Shown in pieces: positions 35,848 through 44,304 of a stretch of 64,000 nt of DNA. The stretch comes from Kibdelosporangium philippinense (GTDB lineage Bacteria; Actinomycetota; Actinomycetes; Mycobacteriales; Pseudonocardiaceae). Location of the stretch: positions 248,001 through 312,000 of the forward strand of contig NZ_JAJVCN010000001.1 of assembly GCF_021390435.2 (NCBI RefSeq). Direction: 5' to 3'. The position numbers were made by a program, and so were the translations under genes. The number at the start of each line of letters is the position of its first letter. The first letter of the stretch is position 1. The notes under the pieces are model-generated. The model made no database searches, was not told the DNA's origin, and was given only the letters and a program-made list of their open reading frames with translations.

Positions 35848-36473
35848 GCGCGGTGCTGATCTGGACAGCGGCCGAAGTCGACGACGGCAAGGTGCCTGCG
35901 GAGTACCTGCCCCACGTGCGGCAAGTGCTGGAGTGGTCGCGGGAATACCTCGTGAACTCAAACCCCGACCTCGGCCGCAGCGGTCCAGTGTGTCCATACA
36001 CGCAGCCGTCCTTACGCAAAGGCCTGTACTACTTAGCGGCTCCGACCACTTCGGACGTTGATGAAGCGATCCGTGCTCTGCGAGAGCAGTACACGGCCCT
36101 GTCGGCAGGTTTGTCCCCAGACGACCAGGAACTGCTGACAATCCTGTTGGCATTGCCACACTTGGACTACACAGACTCGACCGAGTTGGACGATCTGCAA
36201 CGGGCAGCGAAGGATTCGTTCGTCGCAGGTGGACTGATGATAGGTCAATTCCACCCGGTCTGCGACGAACCCGGGCTATGGAACGCGCAGTTCAAGGCCT
36301 TGCGGGCCCCGTTGCCGTTGCTCGCGATCCGCAAGCTTGTGGTGTTCGACCTGCCCTTCGTGATCGACACAGACGCGCACGCCGAGAGCTACCTTTCCCG
36401 TTTCGCGCCGGATATTCCAACCCGAATCCGTGACCAACTGGTCAAACGGGTAGCCAGCCCAGTGGTGGGGTGA
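35844..36473 (+). CDS. Conserved protein of unknown function (DUF6875-like)
   Basis: A 209-residue soluble protein. It has a CPYTQPSLRKGLYY segment, an acidic middle, and a C-terminal MIGQFHPVCDEPGLWN and FVIDTDAHAESYLSRF. These fit a family of unknown proteins I remember as DUF6875, which often occur in actinomycete biosynthetic clusters, but I am not certain of the name. The GQFHP and CDE residues could be metal or substrate ligands. ATG 35844 overlaps the acyltransferase stop. Confidence 0.65.
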   Translation: MSAVLIWTAAEVDDGKVPAEYLPHVRQVLEWSREYLVNSNPDLGRSGPVCPYTQPSLRKGLYYLAAPTTSDVDEAIRALREQYTALSAGLSPDDQELLTILLALPHLDYTDSTELDDLQRAAKDSFVAGGLMIGQFHPVCDEPGLWNAQFKALRAPLPLLAIRKLVVFDLPFVIDTDAHAESYLSRFAPDIPTRIRDQLVKRVASPVVG

Positions 36474-36476
36474 ATC

Positions 36477-36608
36477 ATGGCAAGGATAAGAGCCCGCGTA
36501 ACCCAAGCCCTGTGGATGACCCGCCGTTCGCCCAGGCCGATCGAACCTCGGCCCGTGCCGATCCGCGACTCAGTAGCCGCAGACCTAGCCGCAAGCGGCC
36601 GGTGGTGA
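36477..36608 (+). CDS. Possible small basic ORF (43 residues)
   Basis: ATG 36477 lies 4 bp after the previous stop with GTGGGG upstream. The frame reads MARIRARVTQALWMTRRSP and ends at TGA 36608. It is Arg/Pro-rich with no recognised family. Its position right behind the operon gives weak support. It may equally be chance, and the whole 36477-36820 stretch has unusual composition in all frames. Confidence 0.3.
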   Translation: MARIRARVTQALWMTRRSPRPIEPRPVPIRDSVAADLAASGRW

Positions 36609-36613
36609 GAACA

Positions 36614-37276
36614 ATGGCCTTGGACATCAGATGGCTCACGGTTTCGGGCATTCCGGTAGCGATGGCAACGGCAGGGAAGACAATCCCGCTCCGCCCTGTT
36701 CACCCGACGCCACGGACATCAGCATCTGGTGGCCTCACGTCACCGGCAAGACCCGTCACCCCGGGGACCCCCCAATTTCCATTCAACACCAGGGGTACGA
36801 CAGTTTCGGGCGGACCGAGAGTCGCGCCAGCACTCGGGTTCGCTGCCCTGACCGCGGCCATCATCGCCTGGGCCCTCCGAGACCACGCACGTTTCCTCCC
36901 CACCGGAGCCTTCGTCCCACGGCACGCCTTACTCACCAACGGCCATCACGCCACCGACTACGTGCCCCCGGCCCCGGTCACCGGTGAAGCCGTCATCAAC
37001 TATCCCGGCCTGATCATGCTCGCCATCCACCTGACCGCGGCCGGGATTCTCGCGGCCGCGTGGCTGGTCCGGCGGCACGTCCGCGATCAGGTCAAAGCGA
37101 GACTTTCCTTTGCTGTCCTCGGGTCCTTGACCGCGGGCCTGGTGACGATACCGGTCGCCGCGATCACGCTGGGGAACGCGATCTTGTTCACCGGCACGCT
37201 GGCGGCCGCGATGACGGTGCTGCAGTACACCTTCGTGCTCGTCGTCGCCGGAACAACGCTGTTCGGCGTTCCGTAG
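36614..37276 (+). CDS. Putative membrane protein with about four helices
   Basis: The frame from ATG 36614 gives 220 residues. The first 65 are Pro/Thr/Ser-rich and poorly protein-like. From about residue 70 there are clear membrane helices (APALGFAALTAAIIAWAL; LIMLAIHLTAAGILAAAWLV; FAVLGSLTAGLVTIPVAAIT; ILFTGTLAAAMTVLQYTFVLVV). I recognise no family. The true start may be later, near 36800, or upstream at 36470. It precedes the multicopper oxidase gene by 18 bp and is probably co-transcribed, echoing the membrane protein/oxidase pair at 8454-10258. Confidence 0.5.
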   Translation: MALDIRWLTVSGIPVAMATAGKTIPLRPVHPTPRTSASGGLTSPARPVTPGTPQFPFNTRGTTVSGGPRVAPALGFAALTAAIIAWALRDHARFLPTGAFVPRHALLTNGHHATDYVPPAPVTGEAVINYPGLIMLAIHLTAAGILAAAWLVRRHVRDQVKARLSFAVLGSLTAGLVTIPVAAITLGNAILFTGTLAAAMTVLQYTFVLVVAGTTLFGVP

Positions 37277-37294
37277 AAGAAAAGAGGTATACGG

Positions 37295-38734
37295 ATGCTC
37301 AACCGTAGAGGCACCTTGAAACTGGGCGCTGCTGGTGGCGTGGCGCTGGCCCTGCCGGCGGAGCGTCTCATGGCCGCGGTGGTCGGCAGCCCGCCGCAGA
37401 CCAAGCCGTTCACCCGCGAACTCCCCATTCCGCCGGTACTGTCCCCTGTGTACTCGGACCGGTCGACGGACTACTACGAACTCTCGGTCAAACCCGGCGT
37501 CGCGGAGATCCTGCCGGGCATGCCGACCGAGGTGATCACGTACAACGGCAGCTTCCCCGGACCAACCATCAAAGCCAAGCGCGGTCGTTCGGTGAAAGTC
37601 GCCGTGACCAACCGCCTGCAAACCCCGAGCGCGGTGCACCTGCACGGCGGGATCGTGCCGCAGGACAGCGACGGCCATCCGCTGGACGTGATCCAGCCGG
37701 GCCACTCGCGGATCTACCATTACCCGAACGACCAGCGCGCCTCAACATTGTGGTACCACGACCACGCCCATCACTTGGAAGCCGAACAGATCTACAAAGG
37801 ACTCTGCGGCCTCTACCTGATCGAGGACAAGCAAGCGGCGCCGATGTTGCCGCGTGGGCAATTCGACATCCCGCTGATGTTCCGTGACGTGGCGCTCGAC
37901 GACCACGGCCAACTGCTGTGGGCGATGTTCGACGCCCAGCGCCGCAGCACAGTTCTGGTGAACGGTGTGCCCCAACCAGTTCTGCGAGTCCGGCGCCGCA
38001 AGTACCGGCTGCGTTTGGTGAACACGTCGAACGAGCGCATGTTCTCGTTCCGGCTGAGCAACGGCGGCGAATTCGTCCAGGTCGCCACGGACGGAGGCCT
38101 GCTCGCCAGGCCGATACGTCGGACGGAGATCTCGCTGTGGCCAGCGGAGCGCGTCGAGGTCGTCGTCGACTTCGCCAAAGCGCAAGGCGGCAGCGAGATC
38201 ATGCTGCTCAACGCCCAAGGAACGGCGCCGGAGAACACCGAGATCATGCGGTTCGAGGTGATCGACAGCATCCGTAAGGACATGCCGGACTCCGACGACA
38301 GCTCGGTGCCGCAGCAGCTCAGCATCCTGCCCGCGATCGGCGCGCCGGTGATGATGACCAGGAAGGTCGTGCTGAGCTTCGACTTCAAGAACCTGGTCTT
38401 CCTGATCAACGGCAAAGCCTACGACCCATATCGCACGGACTTCACGGTCAAACGGGGAAGTACGGAAATATGGGAGGTCACCAACGCCGATCCCGATCCG
38501 ATCCCGCACTCGCTGCACGTGCACGTCGTGCAGTTCCGCGTGCTCGACCGCAACGGCAGGTCGGTGGAGCCGTGGGAGGCGTACCCGAAGGACACGGTGT
38601 CGATCGCGTCCGGCGAGACCGTCCGGCTGCTGATCAAGTTCGACGCGCCGTACACCGGCGTCTTCCCGTTCCATTGCCATTTCGTCGACCACTCGTCAGT
38701 GGCGATGATGGCGCAGATGAAGATCGTCGCGTGA
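37295..38734 (+). CDS. Tat-exported multicopper oxidase (second copy)
   Basis: A 479-residue three-domain multicopper oxidase. MLNRRGTLKLGAAGG looks like a twin-arginine signal. Copper ligands are HLHGG (near 115), WYHDHAHH (near 150), HSLHVHVVQF (near 404) and FHCHFVDHSSVAMM (near 459). It resembles phenoxazinone-synthase/CotA-type enzymes that couple aromatic substrates. It is related to but distinct from the oxidase at 8813-10258. AAAGAGG precedes ATG 37295. Confidence 0.9.
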   Translation: MLNRRGTLKLGAAGGVALALPAERLMAAVVGSPPQTKPFTRELPIPPVLSPVYSDRSTDYYELSVKPGVAEILPGMPTEVITYNGSFPGPTIKAKRGRSVKVAVTNRLQTPSAVHLHGGIVPQDSDGHPLDVIQPGHSRIYHYPNDQRASTLWYHDHAHHLEAEQIYKGLCGLYLIEDKQAAPMLPRGQFDIPLMFRDVALDDHGQLLWAMFDAQRRSTVLVNGVPQPVLRVRRRKYRLRLVNTSNERMFSFRLSNGGEFVQVATDGGLLARPIRRTEISLWPAERVEVVVDFAKAQGGSEIMLLNAQGTAPENTEIMRFEVIDSIRKDMPDSDDSSVPQQLSILPAIGAPVMMTRKVVLSFDFKNLVFLINGKAYDPYRTDFTVKRGSTEIWEVTNADPDPIPHSLHVHVVQFRVLDRNGRSVEPWEAYPKDTVSIASGETVRLLIKFDAPYTGVFPFHCHFVDHSSVAMMAQMKIVA

Positions 38735-38765
38735 CGGGGTCCAACATGGACTAGGGTTGGGGTGC

Positions 38766-39386
38766 ATGGCGAGGTATTTCGATGTGCACCCCGACAATCC
38801 CCAGCGGCGATCCATCCAGCAGGTCGTCGAGTTGTTGCGGCAGGACGGGCTGATCGCCTACCCGACGGACTCCTGTTTCGCCCTCGGCTGCCAGCTGGGA
38901 AACAGGGACGGGATCGACCGGATCAGGCAGATAAGGCACCTTGACGACCGCCACCACTTCACCCTGGTGTGCCAGGACTTCGCCCAGCTCGGCCAGTTCG
39001 TGTACGTCGACAACGACGTATTCCGCGCGATCAAAGCAGTGACCCCAGGCAGCTACACGTTCATCCTGCCCGCGACGAAGGAAGTCCCGCGCCGCATGCA
39101 GCACCCGAAGAAGAAAACGGTCGGAGTGCGCATCCCAGACCACACGGTGGCGCAAGCGCTGCTCGCGGAACTCGGCGAGCCCCTGCTGTCCAGCACGCTC
39201 CTGCTGCCCGACCAGGAAGAACCAATGACTCAGGGCTGGGAAATCAAAGAACGCCTTGACAACGTGATCGACGCGGTGATCGACTCCGGCGAATGCGGCA
39301 CGGTGCCGACAACGGTGATCGACTTCTCGCAGGGTGAGCCGGAGATCATCCGAGAAGGCGCAGGCGACGTCTCCCGCTTCGTGTGA
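38766..39386 (+). CDS. Sua5/YciO/YrdC-family protein
   Basis: A 206-residue single-domain YrdC-like protein. Conserved features include the IAYPTDSCFALGC region near residue 33, KKKTVGVRIPDH and TTVIDFSQGEPEIIREGAGD. The family includes threonylcarbamoyl-AMP synthase for tRNA t6A, but YciO-type paralogues differ. The KKKTVGVRIPDH segment and RRMQHPKKK stretch look YciO-like. I chose ATG 38766 (MARYFDVHPDNP). It is a housekeeping-type gene, convergent with the next. Confidence 0.85.
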   Translation: MARYFDVHPDNPQRRSIQQVVELLRQDGLIAYPTDSCFALGCQLGNRDGIDRIRQIRHLDDRHHFTLVCQDFAQLGQFVYVDNDVFRAIKAVTPGSYTFILPATKEVPRRMQHPKKKTVGVRIPDHTVAQALLAELGEPLLSSTLLLPDQEEPMTQGWEIKERLDNVIDAVIDSGECGTVPTTVIDFSQGEPEIIREGAGDVSRFV

Positions 39387-39390
39387 AGCA

Positions 39391-39723
39391 TCACTGACCG
39401 AGGAGCTGGTCCAGCTTGTGAGGCCAGTCGGCGTCGGCCAGGTCGGTCGCGACCAGCAGATCCCGCCAGTCGGTCTCGGCGAGCTCGATGGCGCGGTGCG
39501 GTGAGCCGCCACCGGCAAGCAGGACGACAGCCGCCTGCAGCCGTTCGCTGCTGAACATCGCATCGCCAGGGTGCCGCGCGGCGAGTTCGGCCAGCAGCTT
39601 GAGCACGTGATCGGCGGACGCCCCGAAGTCGCGCCGGATAAGCCTGGTCAACCGCGGTTCGGAAATTGCCACGAGAAGATTCTGGGGCAGAATGTCGAAG
39701 GCTGTCAGCGGGCTCCGACTCAT
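39391..39723 (-). CDS. Small conserved-looking protein of unknown function
   Basis: A 110-residue soluble protein, mostly helical. MSRSPLTAFDILPQNLLVAISEPRLTRLIRRDFG is followed by repeats like LLAELAARHPGDAMFSSERLQAAVVLLAGG. It may be a short solenoid or helical bundle. I chose ATG 39723, because longer frames overlap the divergent YCII gene. Its stop is 4 bp from the Sua5-type stop. No function can be assigned. Confidence 0.6.
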   Translation of the reverse strand: MSRSPLTAFDILPQNLLVAISEPRLTRLIRRDFGASADHVLKLLAELAARHPGDAMFSSERLQAAVVLLAGGGSPHRAIELAETDWRDLLVATDLADADWPHKLDQLLGQ

Positions 39724-39768
39724 CCGTGAAGGTGCCGCAGCCGCGACACCGCCGAGAGGAGTGACCAC

Positions 39769-40137
39769 GTGAAGTACCTGCTGATCATGAACATCAACCC
39801 GGCGACGATGGCGACTCTCACCGAGGAGGAGCGCGAGGCGATCGGGGCAGGCCACCAGAAATTCATGGACACGATCACCGAAACCGGCGAGATGATCGTG
39901 ACCCAAGCCCTGGCGGACCCGTCGAACACCTTGACGGTCCAGACCAAGAATGGCGTCCAGGTCGTCACCGACGGACCGTACATCGAGGCCAAGGAGTTCA
40001 TGGGTGGCTTCTACCTGGTCGAATGCGAGTCCAAGGAGCGCGCGGTCGAGCTCGCGAAAATGATCCCGGACACCAAGCATGATGGGTTCGGTGTCGAGGT
40101 ACGCCCGGTGATGTTCTCCCACGGGCTGGAGATGTGA
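39769..40137 (+). CDS. YCII-related (DGPF) protein partner of ECF sigma
   Basis: A 122-residue dimeric alpha/beta-barrel-like protein with the DGPYIEAKEFMGGFYLVE motif that defines the DGPF/YCII family. Such proteins are found almost always beside ECF42-type sigma factors, as here. ATG 39769 follows GAGAGGAG. It overlaps the sigma gene by 4 bp (GTGA). Its role in controlling the sigma factor is not clear. Confidence 0.88.
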   Translation: MKYLLIMNINPATMATLTEEEREAIGAGHQKFMDTITETGEMIVTQALADPSNTLTVQTKNGVQVVTDGPYIEAKEFMGGFYLVECESKERAVELAKMIPDTKHDGFGVEVRPVMFSHGLEM

Positions 40138-41357
40138 CGACAAAGCACGAGGACCTGCTGCGTCAACTGGCGCCGCAGGTCCTCGGCGTGCTTGTGCGCA
40201 AATATGCCCAGTTCGACGCGTGCGAGGACGCTGTGCAGGAAGCGTTGCTTGCGGCGAGCGTGCAGTGGAATGAGGTGCCGGACAACCCGAAGGCGTGGTT
40301 GATCACAGTCGCTTCCCGCAGGTTGACCGACCAGTGGCGCAGTGAGCAGGCGAGGCGCAAACGCGAGACGCTCGCGGTCACGCAGGAGCCGAGCACGCCG
40401 AGCGAAACCCAAGATCAGGATGACACCCTCAAGCTGCTCTTCCTCTGCTGCCACCCGGATCTGTCGCCGTCGTCCCAGGTCGCGTTGACCCTCAGAGCCG
40501 TCGGCGGCTTGACCACGGGACAGATCGCGACGGCGTTCATGGTTCCCGAGCCCACGATGGGCCAACGGATCAGTAGGGCCAAACAGAAGATCAAGGACAT
40601 TCCGGAGCCGGAGTGGACTGAGCGGCTGCCGGTGGTCCTGCACGTGCTCTACCTGATCTTCAACGAGGGCTACACCGCCTCATCCGGCCCTGACCTGCAG
40701 AGTGTCGAGCTCACGAGCGAAGCGATCCGGCTGACCAGGACCGTGCACGCGCTCACCAACGACGGCGAAGTAGCGGGGCTGTTGGCGCTGATGCTGCTCA
40801 CCGATGCCCGCCGCAAAGCCAGGACGGGGCCGGACGGCGAGCTCATCCCGCTGGCCGAGCAGGACCGGGAGCTCTGGAACCAGCAAGAGATCGCCGAGGG
40901 CACGAAGCTGATCGACGACGCCATGGCGCAGCACCCGATTGGTCCGTACCAGCTGCAAGCCGCCATCGCCGCGTTGCACGACGAGGCTAAGTCCCCTGAG
41001 GACACTGACTGGCCGCAAATCCTTGTCCTCTACAAGATCCTGTCACGGATGCAGCCCAACCCGATGGTCACCTTGAACCACGCGATTGCGTTGTCCATGG
41101 TGGACGGACCGGACGAAGCTCTCGCCATGCTGGCTACATTGGACGGAGACACGCGACTGTCCAAACACCACCGACTGGACGCGGTCAAGGCACACCTCAA
41201 CGAGATGGCAGGCGACCTGGACGCCGCCCACGCGGCATACCTACGGGCCGCCAAGCGCACCAGCAGCATCCCCGAGCAGCGCTACTTGTCAGCCAAAGCC
41301 GCGAACTGCTTGAGCAAATCGGCTGTCCTGAAAGGCTCGTCGAACCAGAACAAGTGA
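40134..41357 (+). CDS. ECF42-type sigma factor with C-terminal TPR-like extension
   Basis: A 407-residue sigma-70-family protein. Region 2 is near residues 10-70 (DACEDAVQEALL; NPKAWLITVASRRLTDQWR), region 4 near 105-155 (LSPSSQVALTLRAVGGLTTGQIATAF), and a long helical C-terminal domain typical of ECF42 follows (LLALMLLTDARRKARTGPDGELIPL...; GPYQLQAAIAALH). No anti-sigma factor is present, and the extension is thought to control activity in this group. The gene ends inside the convergent hydrolase gene (76-bp overlap), with a tail (KSAVLKGSSNQNK) that looks added. Confidence 0.9.
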   Translation: MTTKHEDLLRQLAPQVLGVLVRKYAQFDACEDAVQEALLAASVQWNEVPDNPKAWLITVASRRLTDQWRSEQARRKRETLAVTQEPSTPSETQDQDDTLKLLFLCCHPDLSPSSQVALTLRAVGGLTTGQIATAFMVPEPTMGQRISRAKQKIKDIPEPEWTERLPVVLHVLYLIFNEGYTASSGPDLQSVELTSEAIRLTRTVHALTNDGEVAGLLALMLLTDARRKARTGPDGELIPLAEQDRELWNQQEIAEGTKLIDDAMAQHPIGPYQLQAAIAALHDEAKSPEDTDWPQILVLYKILSRMQPNPMVTLNHAIALSMVDGPDEALAMLATLDGDTRLSKHHRLDAVKAHLNEMAGDLDAAHAAYLRAAKRTSSIPEQRYLSAKAANCLSKSAVLKGSSNQNK

Positions 41358-42073
41358 CTGGCGTCCTGCAACAGTTCCAACCGGGCGCCTGGGATCAGTG
41401 AAGCGATGTGCTCCCCGTTGCGCACGGGCATTCCCGCGTCCCCTGTGCCGTGGATGACCTGCACCTTCGCATTCAACGAGGGCAAGCGAGCGCTAGTGTC
41501 GTGACGCTGGGCAGCCTCCCATTGCATCAGCACGACAGGAACCGGCACACGCTGCGACAAACTGATCGATACGTAGTCCTCGTACGGCATGACGAACCGT
41601 GGCGAGAGATTCATCTCATAGGCGGTCTTCAGCGCGTGGTCCGCGTCCCTTGTGGACATCGCCGCGATGGCGCGCCGGACCGTTTCGCCCAGCGACACGT
41701 CTGGACCACCCGCCCAACTACACCCGATCGTGGCGGTACGCACGAGCGCGCCGTGCCGCAGCAGGAGTTCCTGGGTGACCATGCCGCCCATCGAAATGCC
41801 GAAGACATGCGCGCTTGACCAGCCGACACCCCTGATCACACCCGCCGCGTCGTCGGCGAGGTCGGACATCGTGAACTGCCCGTCCGCCCAGCTGCTCTCG
41901 CCGATCCCTCTGTGGTTGTACGCCACAACATCGAAATGCGGCTCGAGCAGGGAAAGGAACTCCTCGCCCCACATCCCGTTGTGCCCGCTCATCCCTTGGA
42001 TCAGCAGCAACGGCTCGCCTTGACCGCGCCGGATGTACGAGAACCGGCGCCCGTCGAATTCCACCTTCTGCAT
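41282..42073 (-). CDS. Alpha/beta hydrolase
   Basis: A 263-residue alpha/beta hydrolase. The nucleophile elbow is GISMGGM (Ser near 97), the acid is in GTGDAGMPV, and the catalytic His is in DASHLFWFDEP. It resembles the 3-oxoadipate enol-lactonase-like group but the substrate is unknown. I chose ATG 42073 (MQKVEFDGRRF). The 3' end overlaps the ECF sigma gene by 76 bp on the opposite strand. Confidence 0.85.
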   Translation of the reverse strand: MQKVEFDGRRFSYIRRGQGEPLLLIQGMSGHNGMWGEEFLSLLEPHFDVVAYNHRGIGESSWADGQFTMSDLADDAAGVIRGVGWSSAHVFGISMGGMVTQELLLRHGALVRTATIGCSWAGGPDVSLGETVRRAIAAMSTRDADHALKTAYEMNLSPRFVMPYEDYVSISLSQRVPVPVVLMQWEAAQRHDTSARLPSLNAKVQVIHGTGDAGMPVRNGEHIASLIPGARLELLQDASHLFWFDEPFRTADLLKQFAALADK

Positions 42074-42122
42074 AAGCCCACTATGACCGAGCAACCATAC
42101 AAGTCGCTTGCAACGCGCCCCT

Positions 42123-42998
42123 TCAGCCAAGCAATGCGGCCATTTCGGTGATGCCCAATCGGGCACCGGCGGTCTGCGCCGCGACACGTTCGGCTGGCGG
42201 CAGGATGTCGGCAAGCGGGTCGTCGACCCAGTCGAAACCCTGGCTGAGCATGGCCGACGGTAGCGTCCCGAACAGTGTGGCCTGGTGCAGCACGGCCGAC
42301 TGCAACTGGATCGCGTCATGTGGACGGCCGAGCCGTGCAAGGGCGAGCGCGCCGAACCTGAAAGCGATCAACGCGTTCGGGATGTCACGTTCCCGCAGCA
42401 TCACGGTTGCCGCGTGCCGCAACGCATCGAGGACCTCGTCGAGATGCTCGTCGGTGACCCGCAGCCGCACCTCGGCCATGACCAAACTGGACCATCCGGC
42501 CGTGAAGGACTGCCCGCCCTTTCTGGCCAAACTGGCCGCTTCGAGCATGGCGGGGAAGTCGCCCAAAGCGTAAGCACGAACAACAAAAGCGACCGCGCGG
42601 ACTGTTTCGCAAGCCCGAACAAGCCCGGTCAGACCGTGTTCCTCAGCGATCGCAATGCCTTGCGTGGCCGCGTCAGCAGCAAGGTCGTGCTCACCCACCT
42701 CGACACCGCAGAACGCCAGATTGCAATACAACTCCGCGACATCAACCGGATCATCGACCGGCATTCGGCCCGACAGTTCGAATGCCTCGGTGACGATCTG
42801 GATCGCGCCGTCACGGTCGCCGCCGATGGCGACCAGCGCGGTCTGCGTGACCATCGCGCGCACCCGGTCGAACAGGGGAGCGCCGGGCGCCGCTCGCAAC
42901 AACTCCCATGCCAGCGCGATGGCTTCCTTCTTGTGGACATATCGGGTGAACAGCAAGGCAAACAAGCCAAAAGTCCGCAACGCGGCATCAGGACAGTG
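42123..42998 (-). pseudogene. 3' part of IS-disrupted SARP-type regulator gene
   Basis: This is the C-terminal, helical repeat (TPR-like) part of the regulator whose 5' part is at 44305-46150. Reading from the insertion point it continues HCPDAALRTFGLFALLFTRYVHKKEAIALAWELL and ends at 42123. Joining it to the 5' part and counting the duplicated 4 bp once gives 2,718 bp, an uninterrupted 905-residue frame. It has no plausible start of its own and should be non-functional. Confidence 0.88.
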
Positions 42999-43049
42999 TG
43001 TGCTTCCCCTCGTAGCGTGGAGACCTGAACCAAGAGAGATGATCAGGTC

Positions 43050-43367
43050 GTGGGAGATAAGAGGCGCCGGTTTGATCCGGAGTTTCGGGCGGGTGCGGTG
43101 CGCATCGTGTCCGAGACCGGCAAGTCGGTGGCGCAGGTCGCACGGGATCTGGGGATCAGCGCGTACACCCTGCACAACTGGGTACAGGCCGACCGGCGCC
43201 AGACCGGGCAGCCCGCAGACGGGTTGAACGAGGCCGAGCGTGCGGAGTTGGCCCGGCTGCGGGCCGAACGAGCACAGTGGGCGAAGGAGAAGGCCGAGTT
43301 GGAGATGGAGCGTGATGTGCTCAAGCGCTCCGTGGTCCTGTGGGTGAAGGACGCGATGAACCAGTGA
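43050..43367 (+). CDS. IS3-family transposase OrfA
   Basis: A 105-residue DNA-binding protein. The helix-turn-helix is SVAQVARDLGISAYTLHNWVQ (about residues 25-45), followed by a Glu/Arg-rich leucine-zipper-like stretch (ERAELARLRAERAQWAKEKAELEMERDVLKR). It binds the element ends. GTG 43050 start. Its stop overlaps the start of orfB (GTGA at 43364-43367), and the two frames differ by -1, as usual in this family. Confidence 0.9.
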   Translation: MGDKRRRFDPEFRAGAVRIVSETGKSVAQVARDLGISAYTLHNWVQADRRQTGQPADGLNEAERAELARLRAERAQWAKEKAELEMERDVLKRSVVLWVKDAMNQ

Positions 43368-44275
43368 TCGTGGCGGAGTTCATCGCGTCCCAGAGGACCA
43401 AGCACGGTGTCCCGCATGCGATCGCCTGCCGGGCCTTGGAGGTCTCGCAGTCCTGGTTCTACAAGTGGATCAACCGCAAGCCCACTGCCCGTGATCAGCG
43501 GCGGGAGCAGTTGGATGAGCAGATCAGGAGGTTGTTCACTGTTTCGGGTGAGACCTATGGCAGTCCCCGGATCACCCGTGACCTGCGGGAGGCCGGCTGG
43601 AAGGTCTCGGAGAACACCGTGGCGGCGCGGATGGTCGAGCTCGGTCTGGCCGGACGACCGCCGAAACGCCGGCGGTCGCTGACCCGGCCGGGGAAACGGC
43701 CAGTGGCTCGCGATCTGGTTCGGCGGAACTTCACCGCGGTGGCACCGGATGTGTTGTGGTGCGGGGATGTCACGCAGATCGACACCGATGAGGGGCCGCT
43801 GTATCTCGCGACCACTGAGGATCTGTTCTCCCGCCGGATGCTGGGTTACGCGATGTCCGCCCACCATGACGCGGCTGTGGTGGTGGCGTCGCTGCGGATG
43901 GCCGCGACCACCCGGGGCGGGGACGTGGACGGGGTGATCTTCCATACCGACCGCGGATCGGAATACACCGCCGCAGCGACCGCGGCGGCCTGCCGGACGC
44001 TGGGTGTGGTGCAGTCGATGGGCCGGGTCGGGTCCGCATTGGACAACGCCGCGGCCGAGGCGTTCAACAGCACACTCAAGGTCGAATTCGTACACCGACA
44101 CCGGTTCACTACCCGAGCTGAGGCGCGGATCAAGGTCGCGACCTGGATCGCGGACTTCTACAACACCACCCGCCGGCACAGCGCCAACGACGGCCTGGCC
44201 CCGATCCCGTTCGAGCATCAGATGGCACACGCACGAGCAGTATCAGCGACGCAGGTCAGAACCGAAGTGGCATAA
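43364..44275 (+). CDS. IS3-family transposase OrfB (DDE integrase domain)
   Basis: About 303 residues. An N-terminal HTH_21-type region (RALEVSQSWFYKW; TYGSPRITRDL) precedes an rve catalytic core. The DDE triad is visible: Asp in LWCGDVTQI, Asp in HTDRGSEY, Glu in DNAAAEAFNSTLKVE. OrfB may be made from GTG 43364, from the GTG at 43340, or as an OrfAB fusion by -1 frameshifting. All catalytic residues are present, so the element may still be mobile. Confidence 0.9.
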   Translation: MIVAEFIASQRTKHGVPHAIACRALEVSQSWFYKWINRKPTARDQRREQLDEQIRRLFTVSGETYGSPRITRDLREAGWKVSENTVAARMVELGLAGRPPKRRRSLTRPGKRPVARDLVRRNFTAVAPDVLWCGDVTQIDTDEGPLYLATTEDLFSRRMLGYAMSAHHDAAVVVASLRMAATTRGGDVDGVIFHTDRGSEYTAAATAAACRTLGVVQSMGRVGSALDNAAAEAFNSTLKVEFVHRHRFTTRAEARIKVATWIADFYNTTRRHSANDGLAPIPFEHQMAHARAVSATQVRTEVA

Positions 44276-44304
44276 ACCGTCTCCACGATCTGAGGGGATT
44301 GACA

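Noticed and set aside
42074..42122. Sixth SARP box upstream of the alpha/beta hydrolase (TTGCAAG and TTGTATG, 11-bp period, minus strand)
   Set aside because: The second heptamer lacks the GCG core, and the -10 is poorly placed. It may be a degenerate site but is not counted.
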